Assembly: GCA_036625225.1 (NCBI GenBank) | Contig: JAZKUF010000005.1 | Coordinates: forward strand, 124,001-188,000 | Source: Accumulibacter jenkinsii | Lineage (GTDB): Bacteria > Pseudomonadota > Gammaproteobacteria > Burkholderiales > Rhodocyclaceae | DNA: 64,000 nucleotides | Direction: 5' to 3' | Part shown: one piece after another, positions 8,925 through 16,722 of the stretch | Layout of the letters: each line of letters begins with the position of its first letter | How positions within the stretch are numbered: the first letter of the stretch is position 1 | The notes under the pieces: model-generated | Database searches by the model: none | Told to the model about the DNA's origin: nothing | What the model saw: the letters and a program-made list of their open reading frames with translations, nothing else | Made by a program: the position numbers and the translations under genes

Positions 8925-11884
8925 GCGCGCGCACGCGACCGTCGCTTGCGGTTGCCGCGCCGCGCCAGACGGTCATCCCGCGCGCCACCTACCGCGTCCA
9001 GCTGCATCAGGATTTCCGCTTCGCCGACGCGACGGCGCTGGTGCCGTACTGGGCGGCGCTCGGCATCAGCCACCTCTACTGCTCGCCCTTCCTGCGCGCA
9101 CGGCCGGGCAGCCGTCACGGTTACGACGTCGTCGACCACAGTGCCCTCAACCCCGAGCTCGGCACGCGCGCCGACCTCGACCGCCTGGTCGAAACGCTGC
9201 ACGAGCACGGCATGGGACTGCTGATCGACGTCGTTCCCAACCACATGGGCGTCCTCGGCGACGACAACGGCTGGTGGCTGGACGTGCTCGAAAACGGTCA
9301 GGCCTCGGCCTATGCCGATTTCTTCGATATCGACTGGCAGGCCGCCGACCCGGCGCTCAGCGGCCGCGTGCTGCTGCCGCTGCTCGGCGAGCAGTACGGC
9401 GTCGTCCTCGAGCGCGGCGAGCTGCAACTGCAGCTGGACGCCGACCGCGGCCGCTTCACGCTCGCCTATTACGAACACCGGCTGCCGCTCGACCCGGCCG
9501 CTTACGGCGCGCTGATCCGTGGCGCGCTGGCCGCGATCCCCGTCAGCGAACGGTCGGCCGACGCGGCCAGCGAGCAGCTGGCCGAGCGCTTCGACCAGCT
9601 GACCCCGCATGACAGCCGCGATCACCCGGCGCGCCTGCGTCGCCAGCTCGACAAGACGCTGCTCAAGCGGCAGTTCGCCCAGCGTCTCGCCGAACAGCCG
9701 GCGCTGCGGCGCGCCATCGAGCAATCGGTGAGTACCCTGAACGGCCAGCTCGGCGAGCGGCCGAGCTTCGACGCCCTCGACCGCCTGCTCACCGCCCAGC
9801 CTTACCGGCTCGCGTACTGGCGGGTCGCTGGCGACCAGATCAACTATCGCCGCTTCTTCGACATCAACGGGCTCGCGGCGCTGCGCATGGAGCGGCCGGA
9901 GGTGTTCGCGGCGACGCACGGGCTGCTGCTCGAACTGGCTGCGAGCGGAGCCGTGGACGGCATGCGCATCGACCACCCCGACGGCCTCGCCGACCCGGCC
10001 GCCTACTTTCGCCGCCTGCAGGAGAGCTACGCCGAGGTCGCTGAACTCGCCGCCAGCGACCTCGGCGCGACCGCTCCGGCGCTCCCGGCAAAGCCGCTGT
10101 ACGTGGTGATCGAGAAGATCACCGCCGCCCACGAACATATGCCGCGTGAATGGGCGGTGCACGGCACCACCGGTTATCGCTTCGCCAACGTGGTAAACGG
10201 CGTGCTGATCGAGCAGCAGGCGAAGATGCGGCTCGACCGCGTCTGGCGCGCTTTCGTCCATGCCGAAGCACAGGAGTTCGAGGCGCTCGCCCGCTTCAGT
10301 CGCCACCTCGTGATGCGCGACGCACTGGCCGGCGAGTTGACCGTCCTCGCCACCGCCCTGCTGCGCCTGGCGCGCGCCGACCGGCGCACGCGCGACTTCA
10401 CGTACAACCTGCTGCGTCGCACGCTCGCCGAGGTGATCGCCGCTTTCCCGGTGTACCGGACCTACATCGTCGACACCCCGAGCCCGCAGGACTGCCGCTT
10501 CATCGACTGGGCGATCGGCCGCGCGCGCCGCTTGAGCGGCGCCGCCGACGCCAGCGCCTTCGACTTCCTGCAGCGCGTGCTGCTCGGGCGGCCATTGCCC
10601 GACGCGCCGGTCGGACTCGGCGACTCCTACCGCGTCTTCGCGCAGCGGCTGCAGCAATACACCGCGCCGGTGGCCGCCAAGGGCATCGAGGACACCGCGC
10701 TCTACCGTCACCACCGGCTGATCTCGGTCAACGACGTCGGTGGCGACCCCGACAGCTTCGGGGTCTCGATCGCGGCATTCCACGCCGCCAGCCGCGACCG
10801 CGCGGCGAACTGGCCGCACACCCTGTTGTGCACTTCGACCCACGACAGCAAGCGCTCGGAAGATGTACGCGTGCGCATCGATGTGCTGAGCGAGATGCCG
10901 GCCGCGTGGCGGTTGACGGTGCGCCGCTGGAGCCGGATCAACCGTCGGCACCGGCGCAGCGCGGAGGGCACGCGAGTGCCGACGCGCAACGACGAATACC
11001 TGCTCTACCAGACCCTGATCGGCAGCCTGCCGGGTTCACCCCTGGACGACGCTGCGCTCGCCGCTTACGCGCAGCGCATCGAGCAGACGATGCTGAAGTC
11101 GGCGCGCGAGGCGAAGGTGTCGACCAGCTGGCGCAACCCCGACAGTGAGTATGAGGCCGGCGTCTCGCACTTCGTGCAGGCGCTGCTGACGCGCCGCGAG
11201 AGCCGGCTGTTCCTCGACGACCTGGAGGCGACCGCCGCCGTTTTCGCCTGGTATGGCGCGCTCAACGGTCTCTCGATGGCGCTCATCAAATGCCTGTCGC
11301 CGGGCATCCCGGACTTCTACCAGGCACATGAAACGATCGAACTGTCGCTGGTCGACCCCGACAACCGGCGTCCGGTCGACTACGCGCGCCGCCGGCGGCT
11401 GCTCGATCAGGCACAGGCACTCGCCGCCACCCGCGAGCGGGCGCCGGTGCTCCGCGAGTGGCTGGCGCAGGTGCCCGACGGGCGCGCCAAGTTCTGGGTC
11501 GTCTGGTCGGCGCTGCAGCTGCGCCGCAGGCAGCAGGCGCTGCTGCAGCGCGCCGATTATCTGCCGCTCGAGGTAGAGGGCGAAAAAGCCCGGCAGGTGC
11601 TCGCGTTTGCCCGCTGCGACGGCGCGCAATGGGTGATCGTCGTCACGACGCGATTCTTCGCGAGTCTCGGTCTCGCCATTGGCGAGGCCCCGGTGGGCGA
11701 GGTGTGGGGTGACACCGTCGTCCGTCTCCCGGATCCCGGTCCGGCGGCCTGGCCGCAGGAACCCTGGCTCGAAGACGTGATCAGCGGCCGTCGCCATGCC
11801 GGGACCGACACCGGCCTGCCGCTCGCGACGCTCCTGCAGGACTTTCCGGTCGCCGCCCTGAGCGGCACGAGCGAAACCCGGTGA
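8921..11884 (+). CDS. treY: Malto-oligosyltrehalose synthase TreY
   Basis: A 987-residue GH13 enzyme that turns the reducing-end glucose of maltodextrin into a trehalose unit, the step before TreZ. It has the TreY N-terminal signature IPRATYRVQLHQDF, then GISHLYCSPFLRARPGS, HGYDVVDHSALNPELG, VDGMRIDHPDGLADP (catalytic Asp) and KPLYVVIEKIT. The GTG at 8921 overlaps the treZ stop codon (GTGA). With TreS this gives the cell two routes to trehalose, from maltodextrin/glycogen and from maltose. Confidence 0.93.
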   Translation: MSARTRPSLAVAAPRQTVIPRATYRVQLHQDFRFADATALVPYWAALGISHLYCSPFLRARPGSRHGYDVVDHSALNPELGTRADLDRLVETLHEHGMGLLIDVVPNHMGVLGDDNGWWLDVLENGQASAYADFFDIDWQAADPALSGRVLLPLLGEQYGVVLERGELQLQLDADRGRFTLAYYEHRLPLDPAAYGALIRGALAAIPVSERSADAASEQLAERFDQLTPHDSRDHPARLRRQLDKTLLKRQFAQRLAEQPALRRAIEQSVSTLNGQLGERPSFDALDRLLTAQPYRLAYWRVAGDQINYRRFFDINGLAALRMERPEVFAATHGLLLELAASGAVDGMRIDHPDGLADPAAYFRRLQESYAEVAELAASDLGATAPALPAKPLYVVIEKITAAHEHMPREWAVHGTTGYRFANVVNGVLIEQQAKMRLDRVWRAFVHAEAQEFEALARFSRHLVMRDALAGELTVLATALLRLARADRRTRDFTYNLLRRTLAEVIAAFPVYRTYIVDTPSPQDCRFIDWAIGRARRLSGAADASAFDFLQRVLLGRPLPDAPVGLGDSYRVFAQRLQQYTAPVAAKGIEDTALYRHHRLISVNDVGGDPDSFGVSIAAFHAASRDRAANWPHTLLCTSTHDSKRSEDVRVRIDVLSEMPAAWRLTVRRWSRINRRHRRSAEGTRVPTRNDEYLLYQTLIGSLPGSPLDDAALAAYAQRIEQTMLKSAREAKVSTSWRNPDSEYEAGVSHFVQALLTRRESRLFLDDLEATAAVFAWYGALNGLSMALIKCLSPGIPDFYQAHETIELSLVDPDNRRPVDYARRRRLLDQAQALAATRERAPVLREWLAQVPDGRAKFWVVWSALQLRRRQQALLQRADYLPLEVEGEKARQVLAFARCDGAQWVIVVTTRFFASLGLAIGEAPVGEVWGDTVVRLPDPGPAAWPQEPWLEDVISGRRHAGTDTGLPLATLLQDFPVAALSGTSETR

Positions 11885-11893
11885 AGCGACTGC

Positions 11894-12208
11894 CTAATCG
11901 ATCACCTCGAAGATCTGCATCGAGGCGCCGCTGATCAGGTACCACAACGGCATGTACCAGGCCTGATACGCGGGGTCGGCGAGATGGGCTTCGAGGGCGG
12001 CGAGATCGCTCCAGGTTTCGACGATGATCAACTCGTTCTCCGCGTCGAACGGCGCCTGGCCGGGGAATCCTGTCGCCAGATGCTGCGCCAGCGCATACTG
12101 CAGGCAGCCGGCCTTGACCCGCACGTCGGGAAGGATTTCACGAAAAGCGGCGATCAGGGTGTCGCGGTTCCCGTCGCGCGCCTGCAGGGTGGCAATGACG
12201 TGGATCAT
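11894..12208 (-). CDS. ABM-domain monooxygenase (YgiN-like)
   Basis: A 104-residue single-domain protein with the antibiotic-biosynthesis-monooxygenase fold: MIHVIATLQARDGNRD, CLQYALAQHL and IVETWSDLAALEAHL are the usual core elements of the dimeric ferredoxin-like barrel. Such proteins oxidise quinols or polyketide aromatics without cofactor; some only bind small molecules. It is the last gene of the minus-strand operon with the three VIFVCG peptides, and its start overlaps the stop of the aldo/keto reductase by 4 bases, so it belongs to that pathway. Substrate unknown. Confidence 0.8.
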   Translation of the reverse strand: MIHVIATLQARDGNRDTLIAAFREILPDVRVKAGCLQYALAQHLATGFPGQAPFDAENELIIVETWSDLAALEAHLADPAYQAWYMPLWYLISGASMQIFEVID

Positions 12209-13269
12209 TGCGGCACCGCCGCCGGCGCAAGGAACTCGCAGCGCTCCCGGTGAGCGCCGAAGAGGGCGTGGCGTAGCGGTTCGGAGGCGAGGAAGCGCTG
12301 CGGGAAACCGAGGCTGATGTCGGTCGCGGCGTCGAGCCGATCGATCAGCGGCTGGTCGATGGTGAAAGCGAGACAGCCGAGGTTCTGCGTCATCTGCGCC
12401 AGCGTTCGCCCGGCGACGATCGGGATCGCGGCGCTCGGCGACTGACGCAGCCAGTTGAGCGCCACCTGCGCCGGCGGCCGACCGAGTTCGGAGGCGACCT
12501 CGACGAGCGCGGCGACGACCTGCATCGCTTCCCGGGTCAGGCGCTCGCCGTTGAGTGGGGCACCGCGCAGCGAATCATCGAGGTGGATGACATCGCCCTT
12601 GAGCACATACTTGCCGCTGAGAACGCCGCCGGCCAGCGGCGCCCACGCCAGGACGCCGATGCCGAGCGCTTCCGCCATCGGCAGCAGTTCCCGTTCGGCG
12701 GTCCGTTCGAGCAGATTGTATTCGGCCTGGAGACCGACGAAGCGCGTCCAGCCGCGCATTTCGGCGAGCGTGTTGGCCTGTGCAACGACCCAGGCGGGGG
12801 TGTTGGAGACGCCGACGTAGAGGATCTTGCCCGTGCGCACGAGATCGTCGAGCCCGCGCATCACTTCTTCGACCGGGGTGAGTGCATCCCAGGCGTGCAC
12901 CCAGTAGAGGTCGATGAAATCGGTTTTGAGCTGGCGCAAGCTGTGCTCGACGGCCTGTCGCATGTTCTTGCGCTGGTTGCCGCCGGCGTTCGGATCATCG
13001 CCGCGGGTACTCAGCGAATACTTGCTCGAGACGACGAAATAATCGCGTTCGCCGGCGATGAACTCGCCCACCAGCCTTTCGCTGCTGCCAAAAGTGTAGG
13101 TATTGGCGGTATCGATGAAGTTGCCGCCAGCTTCGCAGAAGGCATCGAACATCGCCCGGCTGACTTCGGGCGACGCGCCGAACTTCCACTCCTCGCCGAA
13201 GGTCATCGTTCCGAGACACAGCTCGGAGACCCGCAGGCCACTCTCGCCGAGCAGCCGGTAACGCATCAT
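12205..13269 (-). CDS. Aldo/keto reductase
   Basis: A 354-residue NADPH-dependent oxidoreductase of the aldo/keto reductase superfamily. All four catalytic residues are present: Asp53 and Tyr58 (NFIDTANTYTFGSSER), Lys83 (VSSKYSL) and His125 (LYWVHAWD). The VGVSNTPAWVV and GLQAEYNLLERT motifs match the YghZ/AKR12-14 type. It overlaps its upstream (DJ-1/PfpI) and downstream (ABM) neighbours by 4 bases each, so all three are translationally coupled. In the context of the peptide cluster it may reduce a carbonyl formed by the upstream oxidase; this is inference. Confidence 0.9.
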   Translation of the reverse strand: MMRYRLLGESGLRVSELCLGTMTFGEEWKFGASPEVSRAMFDAFCEAGGNFIDTANTYTFGSSERLVGEFIAGERDYFVVSSKYSLSTRGDDPNAGGNQRKNMRQAVEHSLRQLKTDFIDLYWVHAWDALTPVEEVMRGLDDLVRTGKILYVGVSNTPAWVVAQANTLAEMRGWTRFVGLQAEYNLLERTAERELLPMAEALGIGVLAWAPLAGGVLSGKYVLKGDVIHLDDSLRGAPLNGERLTREAMQVVAALVEVASELGRPPAQVALNWLRQSPSAAIPIVAGRTLAQMTQNLGCLAFTIDQPLIDRLDAATDISLGFPQRFLASEPLRHALFGAHRERCEFLAPAAVPQ

Positions 13270-13886
13270 GCGCTGACGGCCGGCAGGGCTTCGACCTCGG
13301 TCGCGAAGGACAGGCCTTCACCGACCGGCTGGCACGAGGTGATGACCGCCTCGGCGATGGCGCTGCCGACCAGACGTTCGATGACCCAGCCGGCGAGGTA
13401 CTGGCCGGCGAGGCAGCCGCCGGCGGTGGCCACATTGCCGGCGACGACCAGCGGACGTTCGACGACCTCCACCCCGTAGGTTTCGAGCAGGGGTTTCGCC
13501 GACGGATAGGTCGTCGCGCGGCGGCCTTCGAGCAGCCCGAGCGCCGCAAGCAGCAAGGCCCCCGAGCAGATCGAGCCGATCAGCTGCCGCTTCTCGTCGA
13601 GCCGGAACTGCGCGAGGTAAGCCGGATCCCCGATCTTCACCCGGGTTCCCTTGCCACTCGTAAACAGCACCGCGTCGGCCGCAGCGGCTTCGCTGATGTG
13701 GCCATGGATCGGCACCGTGAGGCCGGTCATCGAGCGATGAAAAGAGGCCTCACCGAGGAGACGAACATTCCACCCCGGCAGATGAACCCGGTTCAGGAGA
13801 TCCCAGATCAGGATGAGATCGAGATCGGTGAAATCGTCGAAAGCGACGATGGCGATTTCAAAAGCCTCGTTCCGGCGGTTCGTCAT
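13266..13886 (-). CDS. DJ-1/PfpI-family protein
   Basis: A 206-residue protein of the DJ-1/PfpI (GATase1-like) family: IAIVAFDDFTDLDLI strand-loop, VLFTSGKGTR, and the nucleophile elbow GSICSGALLLAALGLL with Cys107. The family includes isonitrile hydratases, amidases, glyoxalases and the sensor domains of GlxA regulators; no DNA-binding domain is present here. The DFTDLD loop and Cys suit the isonitrile-hydratase-like subgroup. It starts 14 bases after the PqqD/oxidase fusion gene and overlaps the reductase by 4 bases, so it is part of the peptide operon. Confidence 0.85.
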   Translation of the reverse strand: MTNRRNEAFEIAIVAFDDFTDLDLILIWDLLNRVHLPGWNVRLLGEASFHRSMTGLTVPIHGHISEAAAADAVLFTSGKGTRVKIGDPAYLAQFRLDEKRQLIGSICSGALLLAALGLLEGRRATTYPSAKPLLETYGVEVVERPLVVAGNVATAGGCLAGQYLAGWVIERLVGSAIAEAVITSCQPVGEGLSFATEVEALPAVSA

Positions 13887-13900
13887 CAGCTTCTCCTGGG

Positions 13901-14890
13901 TCAGATGCTGGCGAAGGTGACCGGCTGACGCGGCAGGTATTTGCCGTTCAGCGCCGTGAAGTAGGCCTTGATCTCGATGCCCTGCAGATCGAAGGCGTGC
14001 TTGAGGTCGTGAATCTTGTTCACCACCTGGTCGAGAAGCGCTGCGTCGTCGATCTCGATCAGGTTCAGATGGCGCGCGAGGAGGGCCGCGTGGCCGAGCG
14101 ACACATCGATCTCCTGGTGCCTGAAATAGGGATCGAAGGCCCGCACATCGACCCCGTAGTGCTCGTGCAGACGCGCCTTGAAGCGGCTGACCTGGGCTTC
14201 GTCGAACTCCTGCGCCTCGATCACAGCGGCCACCATGAGCGCCGAAGACGGTTCGAGCTCGAACAGTTCACGCATCAGGAAGCCGACCAGACGGGTCGAC
14301 AGCAGGGGAATGCTGGTCGTCACCTCGGCGCTCGACATGCCGAGATTGACCAGGGTCTGCAGGACGAATCCTTCGTGCCCCCTTTCCTCCCGGGCATAGC
14401 GGCACAGCACCTCCTTGAGTGGCCCGCTCGCGTGCGCCGCGGCGTGCTCGATGGCGTCGGGAAAATCGCGGATGTAGTGGTACATCTCGATCAGCCAGCC
14501 GATCAGCGCCGACTTCGGCAGGCTGCCTTCGGCAAATTCGTTGCCGATGTAGGAGAGCCGCAGTTCATCGCTCCAGATGCCGCACGCCCGCACCAACACC
14601 TCACGGACGTGCCCGGTGGAGAGCGGCTCATCGACCGCGTCGTTCGCCGAGCCATAGACGATTCCGGCCGGCGCCAGCGACGCGAGCAGGGCCTTGACGT
14701 CGGCGAGCGCGAGCCCGCTGCGGTCGGCGATGTTGTCGAGCGAATGCCAGCCCGTGCAGTAGCTGCGCATGCGCAGAAATTCGAGCGCCGCAGCGGTGGG
14801 CACCTGGAAGCGGTTGCAACTCGTGATCAGCAGCGCGCTCTGCTGCTGCGGATCGATGTGCCAGACATTCTCTTTGAGTTTGGGAAACAT
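13901..14890 (-). CDS. Fusion of PqqD-like winged helix and haem-oxygenase-like diiron oxidase (PqqC/CADD type)
   Basis: A 329-residue protein. Residues about 10-85 look like a PqqD/RRE-type winged helix (CNRFQVPTAAALEFL, then HSLDNIADRSGLALADVKAL), the module that binds leader peptides in many RiPP pathways. Residues about 95-315 form the helical haem-oxygenase-like fold of PqqC, CADD and the HDO oxidases. Candidate metal ligands are Glu135 and His138 (EMYHYI), Glu168/169 and His172 (EERGHE), and His258, Asp262 and His267 (HQEIDVSLGH), which suits a non-haem iron enzyme rather than cofactorless PqqC. It lies directly downstream of three small peptides ending in Cys-Gly, so a role in oxidative modification of those peptides is the natural reading (inference). 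The substrate and the exact wing boundaries are uncertain. Confidence 0.8.
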   Translation of the reverse strand: MFPKLKENVWHIDPQQQSALLITSCNRFQVPTAAALEFLRMRSYCTGWHSLDNIADRSGLALADVKALLASLAPAGIVYGSANDAVDEPLSTGHVREVLVRACGIWSDELRLSYIGNEFAEGSLPKSALIGWLIEMYHYIRDFPDAIEHAAAHASGPLKEVLCRYAREERGHEGFVLQTLVNLGMSSAEVTTSIPLLSTRLVGFLMRELFELEPSSALMVAAVIEAQEFDEAQVSRFKARLHEHYGVDVRAFDPYFRHQEIDVSLGHAALLARHLNLIEIDDAALLDQVVNKIHDLKHAFDLQGIEIKAYFTALNGKYLPRQPVTFASI

Positions 14891-15028
14891 GTCGTCACCC
14901 TGTCGAGGTTGCCAGCCGATTGCGCAGAGGAAGCCTGCCGGACCGGTGACTCCCCTCTCGGGGTGTCCGACGGCACGGCAGCTGGGGGTCCGATGAGGGA
15001 CTGATCGCGGGGTTTCGCTGAGCGGCGC

Positions 15029-15241
15029 TCAGCCGCAGACGAAGATCACGTTCGCGCCGCGATGGGCGACGATGGCGCCGGGTTGCAGGGAGAAGCTCAG
15101 GCCGCTGGTGGTCTGCCGACCGGTGACGACCTTCAGGGGCACCTGTCCGGCCTGCATGGCCTGTCCCTCGCCGAGCGCTGCCGCCCGTTCGCCGCTCTCG
15201 CTGATCTCTTCGCCGCTACTGTCGATGGTTTCGTTGGTCAT
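15029..15241 (-). CDS. Putative RiPP precursor peptide 1 (VIFVCG C-terminus)
   Basis: A 70-residue peptide whose start at 15241 is set by GAGGAG just upstream; the longer frame to 15295 has no better site. The N-terminal half is acidic and Ser/Glu-rich (DSSGEEISESGE), as in leader peptides. The C-terminal half carries the block shared with two neighbours: VPLKVVTGRQTTSGL, GAIVAH and the end ANVIFVCG. The only Cys is the penultimate residue. No signal peptide. It is nearest to the oxidase gene (138-base gap, containing the small hairpin CCCC-GAGA-GGGG). Confidence 0.8.
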   Translation of the reverse strand: MTNETIDSSGEEISESGERAAALGEGQAMQAGQVPLKVVTGRQTTSGLSFSLQPGAIVAHRGANVIFVCG

Positions 15242-15335
15242 GGTCGATGCTCCTCGGGTTGATGCACGGGCGCCGCCGAAGCCGACAAGCGGCAAAGCTT
15301 CACGCCCGCGTCACGGGTGCTGGAAAAAGGGCTGG

Positions 15336-15554
15336 CTAGCCACAGACGAAAATCACGTTTGCGCCCGGGTGGGCGACGATCGCTGAAGGCTTCAAATCGA
15401 AGCTCAGGTTGCTCGTCTCCTGCAGGCCGGTGACGATCTTCAGCGGTGCCTTGCCGACCGGAAAGCCGCGGGCGACGGCTTGCGCCACCAGCCTGCCTTC
15501 TTCGCTGCTTTCCATCCCGCTGCGGGTGCTGACTTCGGTAGATTCTTCGCTCAT
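15336..15554 (-). CDS. Putative RiPP precursor peptide 2 (VIFVCG C-terminus)
   Basis: A 72-residue paralogue of the peptides at 15029 and 15802. The ATG at 15554 follows AAAGGAGA. The N-terminus is hydrophilic (SEESTEVSTRSGMESSEEG), the middle reads AQAVARGFPVGKAPLK, and the conserved C-terminal half ends AIVAHPGANVIFVCG. The middle segment matches peptide 3 (EQAVAEGFAPGKMPLK) and not peptide 1, so peptides 2 and 3 are the closer pair. The single Cys is penultimate, as in both paralogues. Confidence 0.8.
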   Translation of the reverse strand: MSEESTEVSTRSGMESSEEGRLVAQAVARGFPVGKAPLKIVTGLQETSNLSFDLKPSAIVAHPGANVIFVCG

Positions 15555-15782
15555 GATGCGGTCTCCTTTATCGATATCCAAGAACGGGAAATCCCGCTGG
15601 CCTCGATGGCCGGGCCTTGCGGGTTCTGCGCGCAACGGCCCCGGCTGCCGGGCCTGAGCGAAGCGCGGACGACTCCCGAACCTCCCCGCGCAGAAGGGTC
15701 GGGATGAGGGAAACGGTCACTGCCGGCCGTGCCGCAGGGCCCCGGCCGCCCAGCCCTGGCCGTCGAACGGCCCCGTGCGCGA

Positions 15783-15796
15783 CGAAGGATCCTTCG
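15783..15796 (-). terminator. Perfect palindrome just after precursor 3, possible attenuator
   Basis: CGAAGGATCCTTCG is a perfect 14-base palindrome starting 6 bases after the stop codon of the first precursor gene. No U-run follows, so it is more likely a partial terminator or an mRNA-stabilising hairpin that raises precursor levels over the enzyme genes. Confidence 0.4.
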
Positions 15797-15801
15797 CCGT
15801 C

Positions 15802-16020
15802 CTAGCCACAAACGAAGATCACCGTTGATCCGGGATGGGCGACGATGGCGCCGGACTGGAGTTCGAAGTGCAGATTGCTCGTCTCCTGCGTCCCGGTGAC
15901 GATCTTCAGCGGCATTTTTCCGGGCGCAAAACCCTCGGCAACGGCCTGCTCGATCATTGGGCCTTCTTCACCGCCCTTCACCACCACCCGCCGAACGACT
16001 TCTTTCGAGTTCTCGCCCAT
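15802..16020 (-). CDS. Putative RiPP precursor peptide 3 (VIFVCG C-terminus), first gene of the operon
   Basis: A 72-residue peptide whose ATG at 16020 follows GGGGAGG. It shares with its two paralogues the block MPLKIVTGTQETSNL, the segment AIVAHPG and the end STVIFVCG, with the only Cys next to last. Because it is promoter-proximal, and a perfect palindrome follows its stop codon, it may be made in excess over the downstream genes. I know of no named family for this sequence. Confidence 0.8.
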   Translation of the reverse strand: MGENSKEVVRRVVVKGGEEGPMIEQAVAEGFAPGKMPLKIVTGTQETSNLHFELQSGAIVAHPGSTVIFVCG

Positions 16021-16045
16021 CGTCGATCCTCCCCGAGTATGCGAA

Positions 16046-16074
16046 GTTATCAGTCACACGAATTAGTCACACAA
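16046..16074 (-). promoter_or_regulatory. Candidate promoter of the peptide/oxidase operon, with a direct repeat
   Basis: On the minus strand TTGTGT (16074-16069), a 17-base spacer and GATAAC (16051-16046) make a plausible sigma-70 promoter 26 bases upstream of the first precursor start. The interval contains TGTGACT twice with 13-base spacing, which could be a tandem operator. Matches to consensus are modest. Confidence 0.4.
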
Positions 16075-16186
16075 CATTCGTGCATGGCGTTGCGGAGAAG
16101 TTCCGAGAAGAGCGAAAAAGATTCGCGAGCTGACCGGAAAGCGAGGGCCAGGATGATGGCGCCGCCCGCCTCGCCGGCCGAGCCGC

Positions 16187-16462
16187 TTACGGAAAGGTGC
16201 CGCGATGGAATTTCTTCATTGCAGGGGTCTGGTGGTCTTCATCGACGCCCAGCCGCTCGCGGTTCCCGGCCAGCAGTCGGGGAGCATCGCGGGCGTCGAC
16301 CGGGTCACCGATGTCCATCGGCTGCGGCTGCTCGGGGTCGCCGGGAATCGGCAAATCCGGATCCTCGGGGCTGAGCGGTGGGTCCGGCAAATCCGGATCG
16401 CGTGGACTGAGTGGTGGGTCCGGCAGATGGTCGCTGGGCGGCGGCAAGCGCGAAGCCGCCAA
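16187..16462 (-). CDS. Small proline/aspartate-rich reading frame, doubtful
   Basis: A 91-codon frame whose N-terminal half is a tandem Pro/Asp repeat (two copies of LPDPPLSP with linking RDPD and EDPD). The rest (GNRERLGVDEDHQTPAMKK) resembles nothing I recognise. No convincing ribosome site is seen, and the start overlaps the PEP-CTERM remnant in another frame. It may be a real low-complexity protein or a frameshifted tail of that remnant. Confidence 0.25.
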   Translation of the reverse strand: MAASRLPPPSDHLPDPPLSPRDPDLPDPPLSPEDPDLPIPGDPEQPQPMDIGDPVDARDAPRLLAGNRERLGVDEDHQTPAMKKFHRGTFP

Positions 16463-16722
16463 GCAGCCAGAGCGAGAAACCCGCCGGTTCCGGCAGCGCT
16501 ATCGCGCTCACCTGGGCGACGATGCTGGCCGAGTTGAAGAACGCACTCGCGGTGCCGTAGGAAGCAGCGGTGCCGTCTTCGCCCTCCTCATAGGACGCGC
16601 TGACGGTGAAAGCGGCGATGAACTGCGGCGTTCCCGGCGCAAGGAGGCTCTCGGCCGTGAACTGATCGCCGACGAACTGCGGCACTCCGGGCAGCAGCAG
16701 ACCGACATGACCGTCGCGCCGG
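16430..16722 (-). pseudogene. 5'-truncated PEP-CTERM protein remnant
   Basis: The minus frame reads FTVSASYEEGEDG, AQVSAIALPEPAG and FSLWLLGGFALAAAQR, the Pro-Glu-Pro motif, transmembrane helix and short basic end of PEP-CTERM sorting signals. No signal peptide or start is visible; the frame enters from inside the 3' end of cusA. This is the C-terminal relic of an exosortase-sorted protein, cut off where the efflux operon now ends. The frame continues past the sorting signal to 16305 with low-complexity sequence. Confidence 0.6.

Noticed and set aside
8855..10951. 698-residue minus-strand open frame opposite treY
   Set aside because: Shadow of treY with skewed composition and no recognisable motif.
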